NCBI GenBank assembly: GCA_017882615.1
Contig: JADGPD010000012.1
Span: 1-39,507 of the forward strand
Origin: Thermoleophilia bacterium
GTDB lineage: Bacteria > Actinomycetota > Thermoleophilia > Gaiellales > Gaiellaceae
Direction: 5' to 3'
Length of the DNA stretch: 39,507 bases
The notes beneath the pieces were generated by a model. The model was given only the letters and a program-made list of their open reading frames with translations. It was not told the DNA's origin and made no database searches. This document shows, piece after piece, positions 9,985-17,805 of the stretch; the stretch's first letter is position 1, and each line of letters opens with the position of its first letter. The position numbers were made by a program, and so were the translations under genes.

Positions 9985-10001
9985 CGCCCGCAAAACGGGC
10001 G
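9985..10001 (+). terminator. Hairpin after xylA
   Basis: CGCCCG-CAAAA-CGGGCG: a 6-bp GC stem with a 5-base loop, about 125 bases after the xylA stop and without a T tract. It is possibly a U-less terminator of the kind common in actinobacteria. Confidence 0.35.
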
Positions 10002-10080
10002 AGAGCGAGCTCGGGGGCATCTCGACGCGGCGGCTTGTCGCATCCCGCGTCGACCTGGTTCGCTGATCGTCGCTTCGACC

Positions 10081-10109
10081 GAGCCGCCGGTGCAACGCTC
10101 CGGCGGCTC
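10081..10109. terminator. Perfect 10-bp hairpin between convergent genes
   Basis: GAGCCGCCGG and CCGGCGGCTC flank a 9-base loop. It is symmetric, so it could end transcription from both xylA and the leftward glutaredoxin transcript (stop at 10216). No T tract follows. Confidence 0.5.
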
Positions 10110-10215
10110 AGTGCCACACAGGCAGGTTTGCGAGTTGGGGTCGGTTGCTGGTTGAAACCGCGTTCAGCGAGCCGCGCACGCTATGTCGATCGCGGCGGCC
10201 AGAGAAGAGAGCGAC

Positions 10216-10497
10216 TCAGACGCCATCCCTAGTCGCGGCTGGGGCGATCTGCAGATTCCCTTGCGGCGCGAGGGCGCCGCTTTGCACGAGTCCGAGGAGC
10301 TCTTCGTAGCCGCCGATCGGCTCGCCGTTGACGATCACCTGCGGGACACTCGTTCCGCCCGTCAGCTCTTGCAGGCGGCAGCAGCGATCGTCGCCGTCAA
10401 TCTCGATCTCCTCGTAGTCGAATCCGTGCTGCTCGAGCAGTGCCTTTGCCCGCTTGCAGTACGCACACCAGGCAGAGGTGTAAAGGCGGATGTGCAC
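10216..10497 (-). CDS. Glutaredoxin-like protein
   Basis: A 93-residue thioredoxin-fold thiol-disulfide oxidoreductase. 'LYTSAWCAYCKRAKALL' carries the CxxC pair at Cys 11 and Cys 14. The cis-proline motif is 'GGTSVPQVIVNG' and the C-terminal helix 'GGYEELLGLVQSGAL' follows. CAYC and TSVPQ fit the glutaredoxin/mycoredoxin group, so it may reduce mixed disulfides of mycothiol or an analogous thiol (inference). The start is a GTG at 10497; no ATG exists in frame nearby and the Shine-Dalgarno is weak. The downstream neighbour is the xylA-side terminator region. Confidence 0.85.
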   Translation of the reverse strand: MHIRLYTSAWCAYCKRAKALLEQHGFDYEEIEIDGDDRCCRLQELTGGTSVPQVIVNGEPIGGYEELLGLVQSGALAPQGNLQIAPAATRDGV

Positions 10498-10588
10498 GGC
10501 TCGTAGTTTGCCATTGATGCCGCTAGGACGACTGGAAGGGGCGCGACCAACGTCGCGCCCCCACGTCGCTGTCAGCCGCTGCCGCTGC

Positions 10589-10969
10589 CTACGCGGCCGC
10601 GGAATCCACCTGCCAGATGTGGAAGGCGTTCCCTTCGCTGTCTTTGCAGGGCGCGAGCCAGCCCATGTTCGGGATCGGCGTCTTCTCCTCGGCCTGGCCG
10701 CCGAGCTCGCCGATCTTTGCCCGCGCCGCCTCGATGTCGTCCACCGTGTAGTAGTAGACGGGAGCGCCGGCGGAGTGCTTCTGACACGCGAAGACCGCAG
10801 CTGTCGTCTGCTCGCCCGTCCTGGCGACCCGGTAGTCGATGCCCGCCAAATAGTCGATATCCGGCATGCCGGAGCCCTCGAAGCTCCAGCCGAACAGCCC
10901 GCTCCAGAACTTCTGCGCCCGATCCGCGTCCGCGGACGGAAACTCAACGTGCACGATCTCGCCGGCCAT
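10589..10969 (-). CDS. VOC-family (glyoxalase/bleomycin-resistance-like) protein, copy 1
   Basis: A 126-residue single-module vicinal-oxygen-chelate protein. It begins 'MAGEIVHVEFPSADADRAQKFWSGLFGWSF' and ends 'GWLAPCKDSEGNAFHIWQVDSAAA', both hallmarks of this VOC subfamily, in which His and Glu can bind a metal. The substrate is unknown. AGGGAGAG lies four bases before the ATG. It is a tandem duplicate of the gene at 11102-11464: the first ~27 and last ~25 residues are nearly identical while the middle diverges (this copy has an insertion 'LAGID'). About 130 bases separate the copies. Confidence 0.88.
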   Translation of the reverse strand: MAGEIVHVEFPSADADRAQKFWSGLFGWSFEGSGMPDIDYLAGIDYRVARTGEQTTAAVFACQKHSAGAPVYYYTVDDIEAARAKIGELGGQAEEKTPIPNMGWLAPCKDSEGNAFHIWQVDSAAA

Positions 10970-11101
10970 TTTCTCTCCCTGGTTCGTCTTTGATTTCCTG
11001 CTCTCGGTGAAGGACGAAGCCGAGGTGGCAAGAGATACCGGCCCGCGCGCCGAGCACCGGGTTACGAAAGAAAGAGGTTTCTATCGGCTACGGCGAGGCT
11101 C

Positions 11102-11464
11102 TCAGGCGGCCGAAGAATCCACCTGCCAGATGTGAAAGGCGTTGCCTTCGCTGTCCTTGCAAGCCGCGAACCAGCCCATCTTGGGCACGGGCATCTTCTC
11201 CTCGGCCTCGCCGCCGAGCTCCTTGATCTTCGCCCGGGCTGCCTCGATATCGCCGACGGCGTAGTAGTAATTGGGAAAGCCGCTGCGCTTCTCGGAGGGA
11301 AAGACGGCGATTCCCAGTTTCCCATCCCAAAGGCGAGCGATCCGGTAGTCCATCTCCGTCATTCCGGAGTCCTCGAAGTTCCATCCAAACAGTCCGCTCC
11401 AGAACTTCTGCGCCCGGTCCGCATCCACGGACGGAAACTCGATATGCACTATCTCGCCGGCCAT
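11102..11464 (-). CDS. VOC-family protein, copy 2
   Basis: A 120-residue paralogue of the protein encoded at 10589-10969. It starts 'MAGEIVHIEFPSVDADRAQ' and ends 'DSEGNAFHIWQVDSSAA'. The ATG at 11464 is chosen because GGAGAGG lies just upstream and because copy 1 starts at the same residue; an earlier in-frame start at 11503 adds 13 unaligned residues. The two copies differ mainly in the substrate-facing middle (DGKLGIAVFPSEKRSG here versus TTAAVFACQKHSAG), suggesting divergence of ligand after duplication. Confidence 0.88.
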   Translation of the reverse strand: MAGEIVHIEFPSVDADRAQKFWSGLFGWNFEDSGMTEMDYRIARLWDGKLGIAVFPSEKRSGFPNYYYAVGDIEAARAKIKELGGEAEEKMPVPKMGWFAACKDSEGNAFHIWQVDSSAA

Positions 11465-11570
11465 GACCTCTCCATTTCTGTCGCGATTCGATGCTCTGGG
11501 CAACCGTTCCCGCTCGAGCGAAACGCGACACCTGGAAGATCCAGGGCAGTGGCGCGGCGAGCGGGTCGCG

Positions 11571-12005
11571 CTAGAACGTCGCGCGAAGCCGGTCGCAGAG
11601 GATGGCGATCTTGGCGTCGCCGCCGCGCGGAGCGTCTTCCCACTCGTCTACGCGGGGGCCCCAGAAATCGCGCGGCGTGCCCGGGTGGCGGGCGACGACT
11701 TGGACATGGTGGTGCGGCACATGGTTGAAGGTGAAGGCGTAGACGTGCTCGGCGCCGTCTTTCTCGAGCGCCTTCGCCAAGCGCGTGACGATCCGCGCCA
11801 GCGCGCAGGCCTCGTCATCGGCGAGATCGGCCAGCCCGCGGGCATGTCGCTTCGCATCGACGAAGAAGTAGCCGAGATAGCCGCCGACCATCGCGGGAGG
11901 AGCGTGCGAGACGAGCACCTGCTCGTCCTCGTAGAGCACTTCGCCTACGAGCATGCCCCTGCCCTCGTGCTTCTCACAAATCGGGCACTCGCTCACGGGT
12001 TGCAC
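11571..12005 (-). CDS. HIT-family nucleotide-binding protein
   Basis: A 144-residue histidine-triad protein. 'CPICEKHEG' at the N-terminus is the zinc-type motif common in HIT proteins. The triad is 'FNHVPHHHVQVVAR' near residue 95-108, giving the HxHxHxx pattern as HVPHHHVQV. Members hydrolyse or transfer nucleotide monophosphates from dinucleotides or adenylated compounds; the substrate here is unknown. The GTG start at 12005 has no clear ribosome site, and a second GTG eleven bases downstream in frame (before SECPIC) is an alternative. It stands between the VOC genes and the sigma factor gene on the same strand. Confidence 0.85.
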   Translation of the reverse strand: MQPVSECPICEKHEGRGMLVGEVLYEDEQVLVSHAPPAMVGGYLGYFFVDAKRHARGLADLADDEACALARIVTRLAKALEKDGAEHVYAFTFNHVPHHHVQVVARHPGTPRDFWGPRVDEWEDAPRGGDAKIAILCDRLRATF

Positions 12006-12065
12006 CGTAGCCGACGCGGGAGACGCGCGCTGGCAGATCGCCGCGGAGCTAGGCCGGGCTAATGG

Positions 12066-12674
12066 TCAGGCGGGAAAGCCGACATCCGGACGCTGCTCCT
12101 CGCATACCAGCACGCCTCGTTCGTCGGGGGCCACCACGCAGGCGACCTCGAACGTCTCGCGAAGCCGCTTGCGCGCGCGGTGAACGCGGATCTTGGCTGT
12201 TGCCAGCGAACAGCCGAGCAGCTCGGCGATCTCCGGGTTGCTGAGGCCGCGACCGTCGTGGAGGAGCAGCGCGACTCGGTAGTCGTCCGGGAGCGTTGCG
12301 AGCGCGCGCTGGACGCACGCGGACATTTCCATCTGCTCGAGAGGAAATTCGATCGACGAGGGCGGCTCATCCTTGCTGGCGCCGACCTCTTCCTCGCTGA
12401 CGGGCTTCACTTCCAGCCGCGCAGATGTAACCCGGCGGCGGCGCAGGTGATCGAGCGAGACGTTTGTGGCGATTCGGAAAAGCCAGGCGAGCGTGGCCTG
12501 CGGATCGCGCAAAGACGCCGCACTCGAGAGCGCCCGCAGGAATGTCTCCTGAGTCAGCTCGTCGGCCTCATCGGCGCTTCGCACCATTGCGCGAATGTGG
12601 CGCTGGATCGGCGCCCTGTACTGCGCCAGCGCCTGTTCGTCGAGTACAACCGTCGTGTTCCCTGCGTCAGCCAA
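12066..12674 (-). CDS. ECF-type RNA polymerase sigma factor
   Basis: A 202-residue alternative sigma factor. Region 2 runs from 'QYRAPIQRHIRAMVRSADEADELTQETFLRAL' (-10 recognition helix with 'LAWLFRIATNVSLDHLRRR'). Region 4 is 'ALATLPDDYRVALLLHDGRGLSNPEIAELLGCSLATAKIRVHRARKRL', an HTH for the -35. A C-terminal tail follows with Cys 179 and Cys 191 ('ACVVAPDERGVLVCEEQ'). I chose the TTG at 12674 because AGGAGAGG lies seven bases upstream; an earlier frame start at 12755 has no such site. No anti-sigma gene is adjacent. The divergent neighbour encodes an AhpD-like thiol protein, a likely target or partner. The Cys tail could sense redox or metal (inference). Confidence 0.9.
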   Translation of the reverse strand: MADAGNTTVVLDEQALAQYRAPIQRHIRAMVRSADEADELTQETFLRALSSAASLRDPQATLAWLFRIATNVSLDHLRRRRVTSARLEVKPVSEEEVGASKDEPPSSIEFPLEQMEMSACVQRALATLPDDYRVALLLHDGRGLSNPEIAELLGCSLATAKIRVHRARKRLRETFEVACVVAPDERGVLVCEEQRPDVGFPA

Positions 12675-12789
12675 TTGGATTCCTCTCCTATGTCGGAGGG
12701 TAGCGCGCGCAACGACGGGGTGAGTATCTCTTGCCTCCCTGGGTTCGTCCTTCACGAGCAGTAGGAGTTCTCAACCGAAGGAGATGTCG

Positions 12790-13329
12790 ATGTCGAGCAA
12801 CGAGGAGAGGCTGACCCCGGAGCAGAAGGAGCTGGTGGCGATCGGCGCCAGCGTAGGTGCGGGCTGTCTGCCTTGCACCAGCTTCCACTTCAAGTTCAGT
12901 CGAAAGTTAGGGATCGAGGTCGGCCGGATGCTCTCGGCCGCCGTCGAAGCCGAAGACGTCGTCAGCGACGCCAGGGCACGTCTCTCGGAGCATGTGCGTG
13001 AGGAGCTCGGCCCCGACGCGAAGTCCGTCGAGTTGTCCGGGCTCGACAGCGAGCTGGCGGCGCTCGGCGCCGCGATCACAGCCAACTCGCTCCCGAATAT
13101 CCGCCGCCACATGATCAGAGCCTCCGAATGGGGACTCTCCGGCGCGCAGCTCGCCGACGCGATCGGAGTCGCCGAGCGGGTGCAGCAAAAGGCGGCCGAG
13201 GGTCACATCAGAGAGACCGAACGATTTCTCGAGCAGTTCGGCGCGAAGCTGGCCGGCGGCGACGCCGGCGAAGACCTCTGCGGCGCCGACTGCGGCTGCA
13301 ATACGAAGGAGACGACCGATGTTCTGTGA
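12790..13329 (+). CDS. AhpD-like / carboxymuconolactone decarboxylase-family protein
   Basis: A 179-residue protein with the AhpD thiol motif CxxCxxxH: Cys 26, Cys 29, His 33 in 'GAGCLPCTSFHFKFSRKLG'. The all-helical fold is followed by a second helical part ('AALGAAITANSLPNIRRHMIRASEWGLSGAQLADAIGVA'). The last 16 residues hold Cys 164, Cys 168 and Cys 170 (CGADCGC), an unusual possible metal or disulfide site. The family includes peroxidase reductants. The ATG at 12790 is preferred over the one at 12784 because GAAGGAG ends six bases before it. The stop overlaps the next gene by 11 bases. It is divergent from the ECF sigma gene with about 115 bases between. Confidence 0.85.
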   Translation: MSSNEERLTPEQKELVAIGASVGAGCLPCTSFHFKFSRKLGIEVGRMLSAAVEAEDVVSDARARLSEHVREELGPDAKSVELSGLDSELAALGAAITANSLPNIRRHMIRASEWGLSGAQLADAIGVAERVQQKAAEGHIRETERFLEQFGAKLAGGDAGEDLCGADCGCNTKETTDVL

Positions 13330-13702
13330 GCGTTGGATGAGAAGCTGGTGGTACGGACCCGAATCACGGGTCGCTCCCGACGACGCCGAGGGAGACGGCT
13401 TGCGCTCGCTCGCGCTCGTGGAGGTCGAGCGTTGCCGGCGCCTCAGGTTTCACCTGGGCGCCTTCCTGCTCGGGCTGGTTTTCCTCGGTGGACCGTGGGT
13501 GGCGATCAGCTACATGAACGCGGGCGGCTGGCCGGAGCGCCTGAGCGACAAGGGGCGCGCCGGTGACTGGGATCCGACCATTCTCCTGGTGCTGCTCGTA
13601 TGGGCGCTCATCCTGGCCATCCACGGGCTCGGGGCCTATTCGCGCCGCCCGAAGACCGAGCGGGAGATCCAGCGAGCGGCCGCGCGCTTGAAGCACGGCT
13701 AG
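13319..13702 (+). CDS. Two-transmembrane (2TM domain) protein
   Basis: A 127-residue membrane protein with helices at about 44-65 ('FHLGAFLLGLVFLGGPWVAI') and 87-107 ('PTILLVLLVWALILAIHGLG'), matching the 2TM-domain layout that often flanks histidine kinases or regulators. The N-terminus (MFCERWMRSWWYGP) and the basic C-terminus are probably cytoplasmic. It overlaps the AhpD-like gene by 11 bases, so the two are translated together. Function is unknown. Confidence 0.75.
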   Translation: MFCERWMRSWWYGPESRVAPDDAEGDGLRSLALVEVERCRRLRFHLGAFLLGLVFLGGPWVAISYMNAGGWPERLSDKGRAGDWDPTILLVLLVWALILAIHGLGAYSRRPKTEREIQRAAARLKHG

Positions 13703-13708
13703 CGGTAG

Positions 13709-13850
13709 CGATCGCGGCCGGGAAGGCGACGACGGTCTGTGGGGACATCGAGGGCGTCCGGAGAAGTGCATTCCGGGCGTCCTCGGAGCGGTAGGGGAAA
13801 GCGTCGCCTGAGCCTTCCCCGGCGCCGCGATCGGATTCGGTAAAGAATCC
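13709..13850. other. Highly structured intergenic element (nested inverted repeats)
   Basis: A 140-base gap between convergent genes folds almost end to end. The outer stem is CGATCGCGGC (13709-13718) with GCCGCGATCG (13824-13833), continuing as GGGAAGGC (13720-13727) with GCCTTCCC (13812-13819). Nested inside is a 13-bp hairpin (13749-13761 with 13773-13785, two G-U pairs, 11-base loop AGAAGTGCATT). A separate hairpin GGATTC/GAATCC follows (13833-13850). It is too elaborate for a simple terminator. It may be a structured RNA, a double terminator or a small non-autonomous repeat element. No T tract is present. Confidence 0.6.
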
Positions 13851-13914
13851 CGGCTGACTTCGCGTCTACTTGCCCTGACCTCGTGCTCGCTACCGCCCGC
13901 GCCCTGGAACCGAT

Positions 13915-14565
13915 TCAAATGTCTACCGGTACCGGCTGACCGCGCTCGATCTCCGCGCCCACAAGCTCAGCCCAGCGGCTCGCCCGCGGCAGCGGAACGA
14001 GCCCCAGCCCGAGCGGGCGCAGCGCGATCCCGTGCACCGCGCCCGGAATGAGCGTGTAGTCACCCGAGGCGCCCAGCGCACGTGCTCGCTCGAAACCGGC
14101 GCGGGAGAGTCGCGGCGACACGCCGGGAATGCCCGGGAGCGCGCGGTCGAGCGAGCCGTGTATGACCGAAAGACGGCGTCCGCGCAACCCCTCGAGCGGC
14201 AGCCGCGGCGGAATCCAGGGCGCCAGTCCAACGACCGTCTCGACCGACGGCTCGGCGGCGACCGCGATCGCCACGCCGCCGCCCATCGAGAAGCCGAGCA
14301 GGAGCGTGTGCTCACCGGCTGCCGCCTCGATAGCGGCGCGGGCATCCTCGATGCACGCGTCGAAGCGGCGCCAGGACTTGACACGGTAGCGCAGCTCGGC
14401 GAAGCGAACCTCTGGAAAGCGCGGGCGCAGCCGCTCCAACAGCCACTCGATCGTCGGGCTCCAGGTGCCCTCCAGCTCGGCGCGTTGGCCGCCGTTCATG
14501 CAAACAACACTGAGCGGTCCTTCGCCGCCCGTGATTCGCAGCTCCGCGCCGGTTGAGAGCTCCAT
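13915..14565 (-). CDS. Alpha/beta hydrolase
   Basis: A 216-residue serine hydrolase of the alpha/beta fold. The nucleophile elbow is 'LLGFSMGGGVAIAVAA' (G-x-S-x-G, Ser near residue 98), a likely acid is in 'VIHGSLDRALPG' and the likely base His in 'IPGAVHGIALRP'. The layout resembles the dienelactone-hydrolase-like group. The substrate is unknown. No ribosome site is obvious before the ATG at 14565, and the frame continues upstream to 14637 without a better start. It is divergent from the SDR-like gene, 94 bases apart. Confidence 0.8.
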   Translation of the reverse strand: MELSTGAELRITGGEGPLSVVCMNGGQRAELEGTWSPTIEWLLERLRPRFPEVRFAELRYRVKSWRRFDACIEDARAAIEAAAGEHTLLLGFSMGGGVAIAVAAEPSVETVVGLAPWIPPRLPLEGLRGRRLSVIHGSLDRALPGIPGVSPRLSRAGFERARALGASGDYTLIPGAVHGIALRPLGLGLVPLPRASRWAELVGAEIERGQPVPVDI

Positions 14566-14659
14566 CGGAGCGAACGCTACCCGCAGGCGACCGCAGCGTG
14601 GGCGACTCGGCCAGGACCTGGAAAGATGCGGGGGCAAACACCCTTAGGAGAGGATCGAT

Positions 14660-15274
14660 TTGAAGCTTCTCGTTCTTGGAGCAAATGGAAAGACCGGCCG
14701 GCTGGTCGTCGAACAAGCGCTCGCGGCCGGGCACACGGTCACCGCCTTCGCCCGCGACCCGTCCACGGTGAAGCTGCGTGACGAGCGTCTCAGCGTCGTG
14801 AACGGCGACGCCATTTTCGTCAGCGACCTGAAAGCGGCCTTGAAAGGGCAGGACGCCGTCATCAATACGATCGGCGGAGCCAAGCGCAAGCTGATCGAGA
14901 AGACGACCCAAGCGCTGATCACGGCGCTCGAGGAGAGCGGCGTCAGGCGAGTCGTCTGCATGTCCAGCTTCATCGCCACGCCGAACTTCAAGCCGACCGG
15001 GATGATGAAGCTGTTCCCGCGACTGGTGCGCGGGATGGCCAAGGACGATGTGGCCGGGGCGAAGCTGCTCGAGAGCTCCGGACTCGACTGGACGATCGTC
15101 TACGCGACGCTACTCGAGAGCAAGCCTAGAGCGGGCTTCCGTCTCGTCGGCCCGGACGAGACCGTAACGGCCAAGGACCGCGTCAACAGAGCCGACGTGG
15201 CCGAGTGCCTGCTCGATGCGGTCGGCGATCGCGGGACGATCAAGCAGTCGCTGCTGATCACGGGGAATCGGTAA
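14660..15274 (+). CDS. NAD(P)-binding (atypical SDR, NmrA-like) oxidoreductase
   Basis: A 204-residue Rossmann protein. The N-terminal 'LLVLGANGKTGRLVVEQAL' is the GxxGxxG NAD(P) site, and 'GHTVTAFARDPSTV', 'GQDAVINTIGG' and 'GVRRVVCMSSF' follow the atypical SDR pattern. Tyr and Lys of the classical SDR active site are not in the usual spacing, so it may act as a reductase or as an NAD(P)H-sensing protein. The start is a TTG at 14660 with AGGAGAGG six bases upstream. An 8-bp inverted repeat begins over its stop codon. Confidence 0.85.
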   Translation: MKLLVLGANGKTGRLVVEQALAAGHTVTAFARDPSTVKLRDERLSVVNGDAIFVSDLKAALKGQDAVINTIGGAKRKLIEKTTQALITALEESGVRRVVCMSSFIATPNFKPTGMMKLFPRLVRGMAKDDVAGAKLLESSGLDWTIVYATLLESKPRAGFRLVGPDETVTAKDRVNRADVAECLLDAVGDRGTIKQSLLITGNR

Positions 15275-15313
15275 GCGAAGCTTCCACGAGCACCGCCGGC
15301 GAGCGCGCTTACC
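15270..15313 (+). repeat. Inverted repeat over the SDR stop codon
   Basis: GGTAAGCG at 15270-15277 (containing the TAA stop) pairs with CGCTTACC at 15306-15313, leaving a 28-base GC-rich loop. It could be a weak intergenic hairpin before the pentapeptide-repeat gene. Confidence 0.35.
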
Positions 15314-15332
15314 TGAGAGACTCCAGCTGATC

Positions 15333-15989
15333 TTGTCACGAGCGCCCTCATCTCCCACGCCGCCGGATCTACCGCCCGAGCTTGCCCGCCTGGACGAGGT
15401 TCCGGACGAGCTGCGGAGGCTCGAGCTGGAGGGAATGCTCCTGAAGGATCTCGACCTGGGCGAGCGCGACGCGACCGGGCTGCGCCTGCTGGAGAGCCGC
15501 CTCGAGGGAGTGGAGCTGACCGGCGCGAGGCTGCAGGGAGCGAGCCTGAGCGATGTCGCGGTCGTCGCCGGCAGCTGGGCCAATCTCGCCGCCGATTCGC
15601 TGGCATTGAAGCGCGTCGAGTTTCGCGGAGCGCGGCTCACCGGTGCGACACTCGGTAACGCGTCGCTCGAGGACGTCGTCTTCGCCGATTGCCGCATCGA
15701 CCTCGCCCGCTTCCGCTTCGCGAAACTGCTGCGCGTCCGCTTCGAGAGCTGCCGGCTGGAAGAGGCAGACTTCTACGCGGCCAACTTGTCCTCGGTTGTG
15801 TTCAGCGATTGCGACTTGAGCGGCGTCGCTCTGGCGGAAGCGACCTTCATCGAGAGCGAGATCCGCGGCTGCAGGCTCGCCGGGGTTGGCAACCCCGAGC
15901 GCCTGCGCGGCGTAAGGATGCCCTGGGCCGACGTGGTGCAGGCGGCCGATGTTCTGGCGCTGGCGGTGGGCATCGAGATCGTCGACTAG
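15333..15989 (+). CDS. Pentapeptide-repeat protein
   Basis: A 218-residue protein with about 20 degenerate A(D/N)LxX units from residue 35 to 185, for example '[35 protein letters not shown]' and '[41 protein letters not shown]'. Such repeats fold as a right-handed quadrilateral beta-helix. Members include DNA-gyrase mimics of the Qnr/MfpA type and many of unknown role; nothing here proves gyrase binding. The TTG at 15333 is the earliest plausible start with no strong ribosome site; an internal ATG at about residue 35 is possible. There is no signal peptide. Confidence 0.85.
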   Translation: MSRAPSSPTPPDLPPELARLDEVPDELRRLELEGMLLKDLDLGERDATGLRLLESRLEGVELTGARLQGASLSDVAVVAGSWANLAADSLALKRVEFRGARLTGATLGNASLEDVVFADCRIDLARFRFAKLLRVRFESCRLEEADFYAANLSSVVFSDCDLSGVALAEATFIESEIRGCRLAGVGNPERLRGVRMPWADVVQAADVLALAVGIEIVD

Positions 15990-16045
15990 TCGGCGCGCGT
16001 TCGGGTTGCACGACGCGATTCGGTCGGCGATACTCGGCGCCAGAC

Positions 16046-17677
16046 ATGACCGAGAAGGCACTCGCATACTCCCAGGGTCTCTCCGACGTTTCGCTGCGCG
16101 CCGAGACGATCGGGCAGATGTGGGCCGAGGTAGTCGCCGCCCACGGCGACTCCCCGGCGCTCGTATCCCGCCATCAGGGCATCCGCTGGACCTACGCCGA
16201 GATGGAAAAGCAGGTCGAGCGCTGCGCCCGCGCTCTGATCGCCGAAGGCGTGCAGAAGGGCGACCGGGTCGGCATCTGGGCGCCGAACGTGGCCGAGTGG
16301 GTAGTAGTGCAGTTCGCCACGGCGCGCGTCGGGGCGATCATGGTCAACATCAATCCGTCCTACCGGGCGCACGAGCTGGAGTTCGTGCTGCGCCAGTCGG
16401 GCTGCACGATGCTGATCCTGGCGCCGGGTTACAGGAACACCGACTACCGCGCGCTGCTTCGGGCTGCCGAGGCTCCCGCTCTGACTCGTTCAATCGTACT
16501 GGGTGAGGGCTGGGAGGCGATGCTGGCACGCGCCGACGAGGTCTCGGACGAGCAGCTCGCCGAGCGCGAGAACAGCCTCGACTTCGACGAGGCGATCAAC
16601 ATCCAGTACACCTCGGGCACGACCGGCTTTCCCAAGGGCGCCACGCTCTCGCACCACAACATCCTGAACAACGGCTTCTTCATCGGCGAGACGCTCGCCT
16701 ACACCCCGGCCGACCGCGTCTGCCTGCCGGTGCCGTTCTACCACTGCTTCGGAATGGTGCTGGGCAACATGGCCATCGTCACGCATGGCGCCTGCATCGT
16801 CATCCCGGGCGAGGGCTTCATCTCGAAGGAGGTGCTGGAGACGGTCAGCGCGGAGCGCTGCACGGCGCTCTACGGCGTCCCGACGATGTTCATCACCGAG
16901 CTCGCCTCGCCCGAGTTCGAGAAGACCGACTTCTCGAGCCTGCGCACCGGCATCATGGCCGGCTCTCCCTGCCCGATCGACACGATGAAGCGGGTGCAGA
17001 GCGACATGCATATGGGCGAGGTGACGATCTGTTACGGGATGACCGAGACCTCGCCGGTCTCGACCCAGACTCGCCTCGACGACCCGCTCGAGAAGCGCGT
17101 CACGACAGTGGGCCCGGTGCACCCACACGTCGAGGTGAAGATCATCGACCCGGAGAGCGGCCGCACCATCCGCCGCGGCGAGACGGGCGAGCTGTGTACG
17201 CGCGGCTACTGCGTGATGCTCGGCTACTGGGAAGACGAGGAGGCGACCCGCGACGTGATCGACGCGGCGCGCTGGATGCACACCGGCGACCTGGCGACGA
17301 TGGACGACGACGGCTACCTGAACATCGTCGGCCGGATCAAGGACATGATCATCTGCGGCGGCGAGAACATCTATCCACGCGAGATCGAAGAGTTCCTCTA
17401 CTCGCACCCGCAGATCGTGGACGTGCAGGTGATCGGCATTCCCGACCCCAAGTTCGGCGAGACGATCTGCGCTTGGATCATCCCTCGCCAGGACTCCGAG
17501 ATCGACGCGAAGGCGGTCAAGGACTTCTGCCGCGACCAGATCGCCCGCTACAAGATCCCGCGCTACATCCGCTTCGTCGACAGCTTCCCGATGACCATCT
17601 CGGGCAAGGTGCAGAAATACAAGATGCGCGAGACCGAGATCGCCGAGCGCGGCTTGATCGAGGCCGAGACGGCGTAG
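16046..17677 (+). CDS. AMP-binding acyl-CoA synthetase (FadD-like)
   Basis: A 543-residue ANL-superfamily enzyme that activates a carboxylic acid, probably a fatty acid, to its acyl-AMP and then CoA thioester. The P-loop '[11 protein letters not shown]' lies at 188-198, 'YGMTETSPV' near 330 and '[26 protein letters not shown]' near 410-435. '[18 protein letters not shown]' and the catalytic-Lys region '[12 protein letters not shown]' near 520 complete it. Length and motifs match medium/long-chain acyl-CoA synthetases; chain length cannot be set. The ATG at 16046 follows 56 bases after the pentapeptide gene and has only a weak ribosome site. Confidence 0.95.
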   Translation: MTEKALAYSQGLSDVSLRAETIGQMWAEVVAAHGDSPALVSRHQGIRWTYAEMEKQVERCARALIAEGVQKGDRVGIWAPNVAEWVVVQFATARVGAIMVNINPSYRAHELEFVLRQSGCTMLILAPGYRNTDYRALLRAAEAPALTRSIVLGEGWEAMLARADEVSDEQLAERENSLDFDEAINIQYTSGTTGFPKGATLSHHNILNNGFFIGETLAYTPADRVCLPVPFYHCFGMVLGNMAIVTHGACIVIPGEGFISKEVLETVSAERCTALYGVPTMFITELASPEFEKTDFSSLRTGIMAGSPCPIDTMKRVQSDMHMGEVTICYGMTETSPVSTQTRLDDPLEKRVTTVGPVHPHVEVKIIDPESGRTIRRGETGELCTRGYCVMLGYWEDEEATRDVIDAARWMHTGDLATMDDDGYLNIVGRIKDMIICGGENIYPREIEEFLYSHPQIVDVQVIGIPDPKFGETICAWIIPRQDSEIDAKAVKDFCRDQIARYKIPRYIRFVDSFPMTISGKVQKYKMRETEIAERGLIEAETA

Positions 17678-17749
17678 TAGCGGCTGCCAGCGCCGCCGGG
17701 TCGCTGCGTGTGCCCGGCATCACGTACTTCGCGAGCTAATCTTCGCTAC

Positions 17750-17785
17750 GGACTCCCGCGTTGCCTCGCCGCGACGCGGGAGTCC
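17750..17785 (+). terminator. Long hairpin after acyl-CoA synthetase gene
   Basis: GGACTCCCGCG (17750-17760) is perfectly paired with CGCGGGAGTCC (17775-17785), and four more pairs inside leave a 6-base loop. It lies 72 bases after the stop of the acyl-CoA synthetase and 20 bases before the Nudix ATG, so it probably ends the first transcript or shapes the leader of the second. There is no T tract. Confidence 0.6.
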
Positions 17786-17805
17786 AATTCGCTACCGACC
17801 GAAGA

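Larger units (their letters stand above)
9861..10215. other. Gene-poor gap with two hairpins
   Basis: About 355 bases between convergent xylA and the glutaredoxin gene. Two hairpins stand out (9985-10001 and 10081-10109). A minus-strand frame at 9901-9966 would encode a 21-residue peptide 'SDIPEDRWRERELGVAEERI', reminiscent of an MsrB N-terminus, but it is too short to call a gene. Nothing else is supported. Confidence 0.6.

Noticed and set aside
16490-17407. 305-codon open frame opposite the acyl-CoA synthetase gene
   Set aside because: Antisense shadow; the plus strand carries all ANL-family motifs.
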